The notes below the pieces were generated by a model. The model searched no databases, was not told the DNA's origin, and saw only the letters and a list, made by a program, of their open reading frames with translations. Position numbers and translations under genes: made by a program. Positions 1 to 8,487 of a stretch of DNA of 64,000 nucleotides are shown one piece after another. This DNA comes from Roseovarius salinarum (GTDB taxonomy: Bacteria; Pseudomonadota; Alphaproteobacteria; Rhodobacterales; Rhodobacteraceae). The stretch lies in contig NZ_PHNT01000001.1 of the NCBI RefSeq assembly GCF_002834145.1, forward strand, positions 62,001 to 126,000, given 5' to 3'. Position 1 is the first letter of the stretch. Every line of letters begins with the position of its first letter.

Positions 1-53
1 TTGGCGTCGTCCCGGTCCGGCGTCTCCGTCAGATCCCGCGGTTGGATGTTCAT
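1..53 (-). CDS. 5' end of an unidentified protein, cut by the window edge
   Basis: An ATG at 51-53 on the minus strand is preceded by a good ribosome binding site (GAGGGAG, about 7 bases upstream). It opens a frame that reaches the window edge and starts MNIQPRDLTETPDRDDA. Only 17 residues are visible, so the family cannot be named. It lies about 100 bases downstream of metZ on the same strand and may be co-transcribed with it. Confidence 0.5.
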   Translation of the reverse strand, partial: MNIQPRDLTETPDRDDA

Positions 54-151
54 CGCTGGCTCCCTCGCGTTTGACTGCCATGCCTCATGTAACCATCGGC
101 ACGGCGCTTTTCCAATCACGTCAGACTATACGCCGCCCGCGGCGTCGTGGA

Positions 152-1348
152 TCACCTCAGATCGCCGGCAGCATCCAGCGCACGGGCCACGTCGCCAACC
201 ACGTCCTCGGCATCCTCTATCCCGAGCGAGAGGCGCACAAGCCCGGGCGTGATGCCCAAGGCCACCTTCTGCGCCTCCGGCAAGCGCTGGTGCGTCGTTG
301 TCGCCGGATGCGTGGCGATAGATTTGGCATCGCCGAGGTTGTTGGAAATCAGCACGATCTCCAGCGTGTTCAGGAAACGGAAGGCCGCCGCCTGCCCGCC
401 CGCCAGGTCCAGCGCAACGACTGTGCCGCCGCGCCCGCCCATCTGGCGCGTGACAAGACCGTGTTGCGGGTGGCTGTCGAGACCCGGATAGACCAGACGC
501 GCCAGCGCCGGATGCCCCTGCACCGCCAGCGCCAGCGCCAGCGCCGTGTCCGCCTGCGCGCGCACGCGCAGGTCCAGCGTCTCGAGGCCCTTGAGCAGCA
601 CCCAGGCAGTGAAGGGGGACATCGCCCCGCCGGTGTGCTTCATGTACGGTTCCACCGTGCCGCGGATCACCTCGCGCGTGCCGAGGATGACGCCGCCCAG
701 CGTGCGCCCCTGCCCGTCGATGTGCTTGGTCGCCGAATAAACGACCAGGTCGGCGCCCAGCTCGACCGCGCGGGAAAAAACCGGCGTGGCAAAGACGTTG
801 TCGGCCACCACCACGGCCCCCGCCGCATGGGCGATCTCGGCCACGCCGGCGATGTCGACGACTTCGAGCGTCGGGTTGGCGATGGTTTCGAAGAACACCA
901 GACGCGTGTCGGCGCGCACGGCCGCGCGCCACTGGTCGAGGTCCGCGCCGTCCACGAAGGTCACCTCGACGCCGAAGCGGGCAAGCACCTCTTCCAGCAC
1001 ATAGAGGCACGATCCGAACAACGCCCGCGCCGCGACGACGTGATCGCCCGCGCGCAGCATCGACGTCAGAGCGCCGCTCACCGCCGCCATGCCGCTGGCG
1101 GTGGCGAAGGCGTCCTCGGCGCCTTCCAGCGCGGCGATCCGCTCCTCGAACATGCGGACCGTCGGGTTGCCGTAACGGGCATAGATGTATTCGTCGTCCC
1201 CCGCCTGCTGGAACCGGGCCTCGGCGGCCTCGGCACTGTCGTAGACAAACCCCTGCGTGAGGAAGATCGCCTCGCTCACCTCGCCCCACTGGCTGCGGCG
1301 CGTGCCGCCGTGCACCAGGCGCGTGCGCGTGTTCCAGTCTTTCGTCAT
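152..1348 (-). CDS. metZ: O-succinylhomoserine sulfhydrylase (MetZ)
   Basis: PLP enzyme of the Cys/Met metabolism family that makes homocysteine from O-succinylhomoserine and sulfide in the cytosol, the direct-sulfhydrylation route to methionine. The 398-residue length fits. The cofactor lysine is in YSATKHIDGQG (Lys208), and the substrate loop YIYARYGNPT is present. Many Rhodobacterales and Pseudomonas homologues of this type are MetZ; an O-acetylhomoserine or cystathionine enzyme is a less likely alternative. The ATG at 1346-1348 was chosen because GGAGG lies 6 bases upstream; a longer frame to 1390 would run into the leader terminator. The upstream leader holds a SAM-II riboswitch and an intrinsic terminator, so expression should fall when S-adenosylmethionine is plentiful. 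Confidence 0.93.
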   Translation of the reverse strand: MTKDWNTRTRLVHGGTRRSQWGEVSEAIFLTQGFVYDSAEAAEARFQQAGDDEYIYARYGNPTVRMFEERIAALEGAEDAFATASGMAAVSGALTSMLRAGDHVVAARALFGSCLYVLEEVLARFGVEVTFVDGADLDQWRAAVRADTRLVFFETIANPTLEVVDIAGVAEIAHAAGAVVVADNVFATPVFSRAVELGADLVVYSATKHIDGQGRTLGGVILGTREVIRGTVEPYMKHTGGAMSPFTAWVLLKGLETLDLRVRAQADTALALALAVQGHPALARLVYPGLDSHPQHGLVTRQMGGRGGTVVALDLAGGQAAAFRFLNTLEIVLISNNLGDAKSIATHPATTTHQRLPEAQKVALGITPGLVRLSLGIEDAEDVVGDVARALDAAGDLR

Positions 1349-1377
1349 CGCCGTCCTCCGAAGGCCCGCGGCCAACC

Positions 1378-1412
1378 AAAAAAACCCCAATCGCGGTCAA
1401 GCGAAAGGGGTT
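1378..1412 (-). terminator. Intrinsic terminator in the metZ leader
   Basis: On the minus strand AACCCC (1412-1407) pairs with GGGGTT (1388-1383), and the stem runs into seven T (1384-1378). It lies between the SAM-II aptamer and the metZ ribosome binding site, so it can serve as an attenuator. How it couples to SAM binding is inferred. Confidence 0.7.
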
Positions 1413-1420
1413 CCTTCATC

Positions 1421-1480
1421 CTGACCTCTTTAGCGGTGTTGTTTAACGTGGCCCGCAATCCGGTAACAAATCGCCACGCC
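1421..1480 (-). promoter_or_regulatory. SAM-II riboswitch (metA/SAM-alpha motif) upstream of metZ
   Basis: Read on the minus strand, the leader shows the SAM-II blocks in order: CGTGG with GATTTG directly after, a central CCGGATTGC, then CCACGTTAAAC closing the P1 stem with CGTGG, and a 3' CGCTAAAGAGG that forms the pseudoknot. This matches the alphaproteobacterial SAM-II consensus (Rfam SAM_alpha), a class known upstream of metA, metZ and related genes. The aptamer begins at the transcription start predicted from the promoter just upstream. Confidence 0.92.
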
Positions 1481-1484
1481 CGGA

Positions 1485-1513
1485 TGTGTAGCCCCGGGGG
1501 TGTTGCAGGTCAA
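1485..1513 (-). promoter_or_regulatory. Predicted sigma-70 promoter of metZ
   Basis: TTGACC (1513-1508) and TACACA (1490-1485) are separated by 17 bases. The expected start, near 1478, coincides with the first base of the SAM-II P1 stem, which supports the assignment. The -10 match is weak. Confidence 0.5.
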
Positions 1514-1603
1514 CACCGTCACGCGCCTTTAACTCTGGCGTCAAGAAAGCGTCGTACACTTGCCCTACCCCGTCGCCACAACATCTAGCGGGAGGCATGC
1601 GGC

Positions 1604-2545
1604 ATGCCGGTGTTGCGGATCAACGCAGGCAAGGACGCCCTGGAAGCGCACGGGCAGCCCGGCCCGGTCGATCCGCTGCTGCGAAAGGCCCTGCGCGGCA
1701 CCGGGCCGATCGTCGTCATGGTCCACGGCTACAAGTTCGCCCCCGGCCACGCCGGCGCCTGCCCCCACGACCACATCCTGTCGCTCGATCCTCCCGGCAC
1801 CTGCTGGAAGGCGCTCAGCTGGCCGCGGCAACTCGGCTTCGGCACCGACCGCGGCGACGAAGGGCTGGCCATCGCCTTCGGCTGGCGCGCCCGCGGCAGC
1901 ATCTGGCGCGCCTACCGCGAGGCCGAGATCGCAGGGCACGCCCTGGCCCGCCTGGTCGAGGCGCTTGGCCGGCTGGCACCGCACCGGCCGGTCCATGCGC
2001 TGGCCCATTCGCTGGGTGCCCGCGTGGTGCTCAGCGCGCTGCCGCAGCTGTCCGCCGGCCGCCTGGGCCGCGTGATCCTTCTGGCCGGCGCCGAATACAG
2101 CACCCGCGCGGCGGCGGCCCTCGACTCGCCGGCCGGGCGCGCGGCCGAGATCTTCAACGTGACCAGCCGCGAAAACGACCTTTTCGATTTCCTGCTCGAA
2201 CGCCTGATCGCCCCGCCGCGCCGCGGGGACTGGGCGCTGGGCCAGCTCATGCCCGCACGGCCGAACACCCTGACGGTCCAGATGGATCATCCCGCCACGT
2301 TGCAGGCGCTGCGTGCGGCTGGGTTTGCCATCGCGCCGACGGCCGCGCGCGTCTGCCACTGGTCCGGCTACCTGCGCCCGGGTGTCTTCGACTTCTACCG
2401 CGCGCTCCTGCGCGAGCCCGCGCGCCTGCCCCTCCGGCCGCTGCGCGCCGCCCTGCCCGACCGGCCCGATCCGCGCTGGTCACGCATTCTTGCGGCCCCG
2501 GCGTTGCATCCGCCCTTGCCATCGGGGCGCAGGGCATCATCCTGA
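1604..2545 (+). CDS. Alpha/beta-fold hydrolase of unknown substrate
   Basis: 313 residues without a signal peptide. The oxyanion strand motif VVMVHGYKF is at 37-45 and the nucleophile elbow AHSLGAR has Ser136, as in DUF900-like and serine esterase alpha/beta hydrolases. A later His-containing segment (VQMDHPATL) may supply the catalytic histidine. The GGGAGG 8 bases before ATG 1604 favours this start over the nearer out-of-frame ATG at 1597. A GTG-started glutathione transferase follows after 30 bases, so the two are probably co-transcribed. The substrate cannot be told from the sequence. Confidence 0.75.
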   Translation: MPVLRINAGKDALEAHGQPGPVDPLLRKALRGTGPIVVMVHGYKFAPGHAGACPHDHILSLDPPGTCWKALSWPRQLGFGTDRGDEGLAIAFGWRARGSIWRAYREAEIAGHALARLVEALGRLAPHRPVHALAHSLGARVVLSALPQLSAGRLGRVILLAGAEYSTRAAAALDSPAGRAAEIFNVTSRENDLFDFLLERLIAPPRRGDWALGQLMPARPNTLTVQMDHPATLQALRAAGFAIAPTAARVCHWSGYLRPGVFDFYRALLREPARLPLRPLRAALPDRPDPRWSRILAAPALHPPLPSGRRASS

Positions 2546-2575
2546 CGCGCGACCGCGCGCAGACAGGAGGCCGCC

Positions 2576-3283
2576 GTGACCGACCCCATCGAGCTCTACT
2601 ACTGGCCCACGCCCAACGGGTGGAAGATATCCATCGCGCTGGAGGAGATGGGCCTGCCCTACGAGACCCGGCTTGTGGACATCGGCGCGGGCGACCAGTT
2701 CGATCCGGCGTTCCTGAAGGTCTCTCCCAACAACCGGATGCCGGCGATCGTCGACCCGCACGGCCCCGACGGCGCACCGATCGCAATCTTCGAATCAGGC
2801 GCGATCCTGCAATACCTCGCCCGCAAGACCGGTCTGTTCCACGGCGACACCGAGCGTGCACGCATCGCGGTCGACCAGTGGCTGATGTGGCAGATGGGCG
2901 GGCTGGGGCCGATGGCCGGCCAGGCGCACCATTTCCTACAATACGCGCCCTCGCTCGATCCGCCGCAGGACCTGCCCTACGCCAAGGACCGCTACCGCGG
3001 CGAGACCGCGCGCCTCTACCGCGTGCTCGACCGCCAACTGGCCGAAAACCGGTTCGTCGCCGGCGCGGCCTTCTCGATCGCGGACATGGCGATCTGGCCC
3101 TGGGCCTCGCTGTGGGAAAAGCAGGAACAGACGCTCGACGACAAGCCACACATGGCCCGCTGGCTCGACGAGGTCGGCGCGCGCCCGGGCGTCCGAAGCG
3201 GCCGCGCGCACCACGCCGGGAAACGCGGCGACCTGACCGCCGACCGGCAGGCCCGGGAAACACTGTTCGGCAAGCCGCGCTGA
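2576..3283 (+). CDS. Glutathione S-transferase, nu-class/Ure2p-like
   Basis: 235-residue cytosolic GST-fold protein. The N-terminal thioredoxin-like domain begins LYYWPTPNGWK, the TPNG loop of YfcG/YghU/Ure2p-type transferases in place of a Tyr or Ser near the N terminus. The cis-Pro/ESGAILQYLA segment (about 74-83) binds the gamma-glutamyl part of glutathione. The C-terminal helical domain carries SIADMAIWPW. Such enzymes usually act as disulfide-bond oxidoreductases with glutathione. It starts at GTG 2576 behind CAGGAGG. It follows the hydrolase gene in the same direction. Confidence 0.88.
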   Translation: MTDPIELYYWPTPNGWKISIALEEMGLPYETRLVDIGAGDQFDPAFLKVSPNNRMPAIVDPHGPDGAPIAIFESGAILQYLARKTGLFHGDTERARIAVDQWLMWQMGGLGPMAGQAHHFLQYAPSLDPPQDLPYAKDRYRGETARLYRVLDRQLAENRFVAGAAFSIADMAIWPWASLWEKQEQTLDDKPHMARWLDEVGARPGVRSGRAHHAGKRGDLTADRQARETLFGKPR

Positions 3284-3289
3284 CGGGTT

Positions 3290-3333
3290 TTCATCTTGCC
3301 CGAAATACTCCCGCCGGAGGCACCCGACCTCCG
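3290..3333 (-). repeat. 3'-UTR repeat element, copy 1 (stem-loop plus conserved 22-base tail)
   Basis: On the minus strand, about 30 bases after the yciB stop, a GGAGG/CCTCC stem-loop (3333-3315) is followed by GGAGTATTTC, two bases (GG), then GCAAGATGAA (to 3290). A second copy with the same layout lies at 55128-55177; the two tails differ only at the two middle bases. It may act in 3'-end formation or RNA stability; the function is not known from the sequence. Confidence 0.6.
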
Positions 3334-3362
3334 CCGCCCGGCCCGGCGCGCGCGGCGGCGCG

Positions 3363-3977
3363 TCACCCCTCGCAGTCCCCCTCGTCCTCGCCGGGGCCGT
3401 AGTCGCGGAACACCCGGCCCTGCGCGATGAAGAACAGGAAGATCGCCGCCGTCAGCCCGAAGGTCTTGAACCAGACCCAGGCTTCCTCGCTCTGGGTGCG
3501 CCAGATCAGCTCGTTGAGCACGGCGAGCGCGAAGAAGAACGCCGTCAGCCGGCGGGTCAGGATCATCCAGCCCTCGCGCTTGAGCGGCATCATCCCTTCC
3601 ATCACGTATTGCAGGTAGGATCGCCCGCGCAGCAGGCCGAACCCGAGGAAAACGCCGAATATCAGGTAGATGATCGTGGGCTTCATCTTGAAGAACCTGG
3701 GATCGTTGAACCAGACGCTCAGCCCGCCGAAGACCACGATCAGCACCGCCGTGACGACCTGCATCCGCGACAGGTGCCCCGTCAGCCGCCACAGCACGCC
3801 CATGGCCAGCAGGAACACGGGGATGAACCCGGCGGTGACGACGATGAAACCGTCGTAGTCGGTGCCGGCGATGGTGAACACCCGGTCCTTGAGGGCCAGG
3901 TAGGCCACGAAGAAGGCCAGGATCGGCCCCAGTTCGAGCGCCGATTTCAGCATCGGGTTGATCTGACGGTCCTGCAT
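3363..3977 (-). CDS. yciB: Inner membrane-spanning protein YciB / septation protein A family
   Basis: 204-residue polytopic inner-membrane protein of the IspZ/YciB family, with about five to six hydrophobic segments. The family signature is seen in the K-x-T-I-Y region (FKMKPTIIYLIFG) and in LNELIWR near the C terminus. In other bacteria it is linked to envelope integrity and normal septation; the molecular role is unsettled. The ATG at 3975-3977 was chosen because AAGGAAGG stands before it. The upstream EamA gene ends 17 bases before this start, so the two form an operon, a common arrangement near ftsY in Rhodobacterales. Confidence 0.9.
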   Translation of the reverse strand: MQDRQINPMLKSALELGPILAFFVAYLALKDRVFTIAGTDYDGFIVVTAGFIPVFLLAMGVLWRLTGHLSRMQVVTAVLIVVFGGLSVWFNDPRFFKMKPTIIYLIFGVFLGFGLLRGRSYLQYVMEGMMPLKREGWMILTRRLTAFFFALAVLNELIWRTQSEEAWVWFKTFGLTAAIFLFFIAQGRVFRDYGPGEDEGDCEG

Positions 3978-3993
3978 CGCGCGCCTTCCTTGC

Positions 3994-4896
3994 CTATCCG
4001 CCCGCCTCAACTATCACAGCACCGGCCGCGATCAATGCCATCAGCGCGACGCGACGCGGCCCCACGGTGTCGCCCAGCGCCAGCCAGCCGATGACCGCGG
4101 CGAAAACGGTCGAGGTCTCTCGCAGCACGGCGGCCTCGCCCACCTTGTCCAGCCGGGTGGCCAGCATCACCGACCCGAAGGAGGCGAAGGCCACCAGCCC
4201 GCCGATGACCCCGCGCAGCAGCAGCGGCCCCGGCGCCGGCCGGGCGCGCAGGTTGCGCCAGCGCAGGTAGGCGAACGGCGGCAGCATCAGCCCGTCGATC
4301 AGGAAGAACCACGCGAGGAAGGTGAAGGGATCGGCCGCCGCGCGGATGCCGTAGGCGTCGTAGGTGGTATAAAGCGCCACGAACAGCCCCGTCAGCACCG
4401 CCAGCCCCAGCGCCAGCGGCATCGTTTCGCGATCCAGCGTCAGCGTGCGCAGGTTGTAGACGGCCAGCCCGTAGATGCCCGCCAGCAGCACGCCCACGCC
4501 CAGCCACTGAAGGGGCGTGAAGACCTCGCCGAACAACAGGTAGGCGCCGATCACCGTGAACAATGGCCCGGTGCCGCGCACCACCGGGTAGACCACCGTA
4601 TAGGCACCCTTGGTGTAGGCCAGCGCCTGCAACACCTTGTAGCCAAGGTGAATCACGAAGACGAGGGCGAAGATCGGCCACATCTGCGGCCCCGGCCAGG
4701 GCACCACGAACAGCGCCACCGGCGCGGCCATCACCGCATAGGCCCCGTCGATCGCCCCGCGCGACAGCCAGGGGTCGTGCCGCCCCTTCTGCAACGCCCC
4801 GAAGACCGCGTGCAGGAAGGCCGCCGCAAGCGCCAGCATCATGGCCAGGCGGTGCCCGGCCTCGGTGCCCTCCAGAGAGATCAGCCAGTCGCTCAC
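3994..4896 (-). CDS. EamA/DMT-family transporter
   Basis: 300-residue membrane protein with the two-fold repeat of about ten transmembrane helices typical of EamA (drug/metabolite transporter) proteins. The first repeat contains AYTKGAYTVVYPVVRGTGPLF and the second ends TVFAAVIGWLALGD, the usual EamA landmarks. Substrate unknown. It starts at GTG 4896. It is the first gene of the pair with yciB and is divergent from the MgtC-like gene. Confidence 0.87.
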   Translation of the reverse strand: MSDWLISLEGTEAGHRLAMMLALAAAFLHAVFGALQKGRHDPWLSRGAIDGAYAVMAAPVALFVVPWPGPQMWPIFALVFVIHLGYKVLQALAYTKGAYTVVYPVVRGTGPLFTVIGAYLLFGEVFTPLQWLGVGVLLAGIYGLAVYNLRTLTLDRETMPLALGLAVLTGLFVALYTTYDAYGIRAAADPFTFLAWFFLIDGLMLPPFAYLRWRNLRARPAPGPLLLRGVIGGLVAFASFGSVMLATRLDKVGEAAVLRETSTVFAAVIGWLALGDTVGPRRVALMALIAAGAVIVEAGG

Positions 4897-4971
4897 ACCG
4901 CGGCCCTCGCCCCGGTGCGCGCCGGCATGTTACGGTGCCAGCCCCATCCGACCAGGAGACAAGCCGCCCCC

Positions 4972-5466
4972 ATGCTCGAAACCGTGCTCGATATCGTCGT
5001 CGACGAATTGTCCGGCACCTTTGCCGTCGTACCGCCCGTTGTCGCCGGCGCACGCCTTCTGGCGGCGCTCGTGCTGGGCGGCGTGATCGGGTTCGAACGC
5101 GAGGCGCGCGAGAAACCCGCCGGTCTGCGCACGCACATGCTGGTGGCCATCGCCGCCTGCCTGTTCATCATCGTCAGCCAGCAGCTTTCGGCGCTGCCCT
5201 TCGGCGACCCGGACGCGCTGCGCGTCGACCCCCTGCGCCTGATCGAGGCTGTCACCGCCGGGGTCGCCTTCCTGGCCGCGGGGGTGATCTTCACCTCCGG
5301 CGGACAGGTGCGCAACGTCACAACCGGCGCCTCGCTCTGGCTGGCGGGGGCCATCGGGCTGGCCTGCGGCGCGGGGCAGATGCCGCTGGCGGCGCTGGCC
5401 ACCGGCATCGTCGTGGTCGTGTTGTTCCTGCTGCGGTATCTTGAAGGGTGGTTCGGCCGCGGGTGA
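4972..5466 (+). CDS. MgtC/SapB family membrane protein
   Basis: 164-residue inner-membrane protein with four hydrophobic segments and the MgtC signature GGVIGFEREAREKPAGLRTHM followed by AGVAFLAAGVIF. It matches the conserved N-terminal domain of MgtC but lacks the soluble C-terminal domain of the Salmonella virulence protein. The family is linked to magnesium limitation and F1Fo-ATPase modulation; the role here is inferred only. ATG 4972 follows CAGGAGA at a rather long spacing of 13 bases. Confidence 0.87.
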   Translation: MLETVLDIVVDELSGTFAVVPPVVAGARLLAALVLGGVIGFEREAREKPAGLRTHMLVAIAACLFIIVSQQLSALPFGDPDALRVDPLRLIEAVTAGVAFLAAGVIFTSGGQVRNVTTGASLWLAGAIGLACGAGQMPLAALATGIVVVVLFLLRYLEGWFGRG

Positions 5467-5500
5467 CCCTCGCCCGCCGGGAAATGCAGCGCCAAAGGGG

Positions 5501-6553
<1,053 letters not shown>

Positions 6554-6628
6554 GCGGCCTCCGCTGGGGGTGCGCCCCCACCTACTGCGGATCGCGGCGG
6601 GATGGAAGGGGCACGCGCGGCCGCGCCC

Positions 6629-8317
6629 CTACACCTCGTCGGGGAAATGCTTCATCGTCAGGCGTATCGGGTTGGGCGCGGCCTGCCCCAGCCCGCAGAT
6701 CGAGGCATCCGTCATCGCCTCGCACAGATCCTCGAGAAGCTCCTGATCCCAGCGGTCCGCCTGCATCAGCTTCACCGCCTTCTCGCAGCCCGCGCGGCAG
6801 GGCGTGCACTGGCCACAGCTTTCGTCCTCGAAGAAGCGCAGCATGTTCAGCGCCGCGGCGCGCGCCGAGTCGTGATCGGAAAGCACGACCACCGCGGCCG
6901 ACCCGATGAAGGTGCCGTGTTCCTGAAGCACGTCGAAATCCAGCGGCACGTCGTCGAGAGAGGCGGGCAACAGGCCCGAGGACGGCCCGCCCGGCTGGTA
7001 GGCCTTGAGGTCATGGCCGTCGAGCATCCCGCCCGCGGCCTCGATGATGTCGCGGATCGTGGACCCGGCGGGCAGGAGATACACGCCCGGTGCCTTCACC
7101 CGCCCCGAGACCGAGAATGACCGCAGACCGGTGCGCCCGTTCTTCTCGACCCCGGTCAGCACCTCCTTGCCCTCGCGCAGCACGCGGGTCACCCAGTGCA
7201 GCGTCTCCACGTTGTTGACGAGCGTCGGACGCCCGTGGATGCCGACGTTCGCGACGAATGGCGGGCGATGGCGCGGCAGGCCGCGCTTGCCCTCGATCGA
7301 TTCGATCATCGCCGATTCCTCGCCGCAGATGTAGGCCCCCGCCCCGCGGCGCAGATCGATATAGCCCGGCTCGACGATGCCCGCCCGCTCGAGCGCGGCG
7401 ATCTCGGTCGCGAGAATCCGCAGCACCGCCGGGTATTCGTCGCGCATGTAAATGAAACAGGTGTCGGCCTCCACCGCCCAGGCCGCGATCAGCATTCCCT
7501 CAAGGAAAACATGTGGTTCACGCTCGAGGTAAAAGCGATCTTTGAACGTTCCGGGCTCGCCCTCGTCGCCGTTGACGGCCAAGTAGCGCGGCGCCGGCTC
7601 GGCCCGCACGAAGCCCCATTTCTTGCCGGCCGGGAAGCCGGCACCGCCAAGACCGCGCACGCCGGCCTCGAGAAGTTCCTGTTGCACGGTTTCGAAATCG
7701 CCCTCGCGGCGCAGGCGGGCGAGCGCCTCGTAACCGCCCTTCGCGCGGTAGTCGTCGAAGCCCTGGTAATCCGGGACATGCGCATGCGTGTCGCCTGCCG
7801 CGATCGCCGCCTCGACCTTTTCCGGCGTGGCATGGTCGATATGGTTGTGGCCCAGTTCCAGAACCGGCGCGGTGTCGCAACGGCCCATGCAGGGCGCGCG
7901 CACGACCCGCACCTCGGACGGGTCCAACCCCTCCTCCAGCGCGGCCTTCAACTGCTGTGCCCCGGCCATCTCGCACGAAAGCGAATCGCAGACCCGCACC
8001 GTCAGGCCCGGCGGCGGCGTCTCGCCTTCCTTCACGACGTCGAAATGGGCATAAAACGTCGCCACCTCGTAGACCTCGGCCTGGGATATCCGCATCTCCT
8101 CGGCCAATGCACGCAGATGCGCCGCCGACAGGTGGCCGAACCGGTCCTGGATCAGGTGCAGGTATTCGATCAGCAGGTCGCGCCGGCGCGGGCCATCACC
8201 CAGCAGCGCGCGCACTTCGGCCCAGGGCTGGTCCTCCAGCTGGCGGCCCTTGGGCGTGTGCCGCCCCTTGCCCTTGCCCGATTTCCAGACGCCCTTGCCG
8301 TCGTTGTCGAGTGCCAT
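6629..8317 (-). CDS. NuoE-NuoF fusion: NAD(H)-binding flavoprotein subunit (formate dehydrogenase beta-like)
   Basis: 562 residues. The N-terminal NuoE-like domain binds a [2Fe-2S] cluster through Cys110, Cys115, Cys143 and Cys147. The NuoF-like domain has the FMN/NAD loops GLGGAGFPAGKKW (222-234), NGDEGEPGTFKD and AGAYICGEESA, and the [4Fe-4S] motif SCGQCTPC (Cys501, 504, 507) with Cys541. This is the diaphorase part of NAD-dependent formate dehydrogenases (FdsG+FdsB) and HoxF-type hydrogenases. The last cysteine is close to the C terminus and there is no extra ferredoxin domain. No formate dehydrogenase alpha subunit or hydrogenase lies next to it: ftsY follows and an alkB gene is divergent. 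The ATG at 8315-8317 has GGAGG upstream. Confidence 0.88.
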   Translation of the reverse strand: MALDNDGKGVWKSGKGKGRHTPKGRQLEDQPWAEVRALLGDGPRRRDLLIEYLHLIQDRFGHLSAAHLRALAEEMRISQAEVYEVATFYAHFDVVKEGETPPPGLTVRVCDSLSCEMAGAQQLKAALEEGLDPSEVRVVRAPCMGRCDTAPVLELGHNHIDHATPEKVEAAIAAGDTHAHVPDYQGFDDYRAKGGYEALARLRREGDFETVQQELLEAGVRGLGGAGFPAGKKWGFVRAEPAPRYLAVNGDEGEPGTFKDRFYLEREPHVFLEGMLIAAWAVEADTCFIYMRDEYPAVLRILATEIAALERAGIVEPGYIDLRRGAGAYICGEESAMIESIEGKRGLPRHRPPFVANVGIHGRPTLVNNVETLHWVTRVLREGKEVLTGVEKNGRTGLRSFSVSGRVKAPGVYLLPAGSTIRDIIEAAGGMLDGHDLKAYQPGGPSSGLLPASLDDVPLDFDVLQEHGTFIGSAAVVVLSDHDSARAAALNMLRFFEDESCGQCTPCRAGCEKAVKLMQADRWDQELLEDLCEAMTDASICGLGQAAPNPIRLTMKHFPDEV

Positions 8318-8487
8318 GCGCGGTCCTCCTTGTCTCGGGCCAGACGGTAACGGCCACCGCCGCACGTAGCGAGGCCAAAAGCGACAAATCCGCCCCTCTT
8401 TGCGTTTTGCAGGCCGCCGAATCCGCCCTAGGATGATGCGCGCGTGCCGGGTTTGCCGGCAACTCGCGCGCGCCGCGTGGAGATCTC

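Noticed and set aside
1539..1544. A second TTGACG -35-like box upstream of metZ
   Set aside because: No acceptable -10 at 16-18 bases, and a start there would leave a long extra leader before the SAM-II aptamer.
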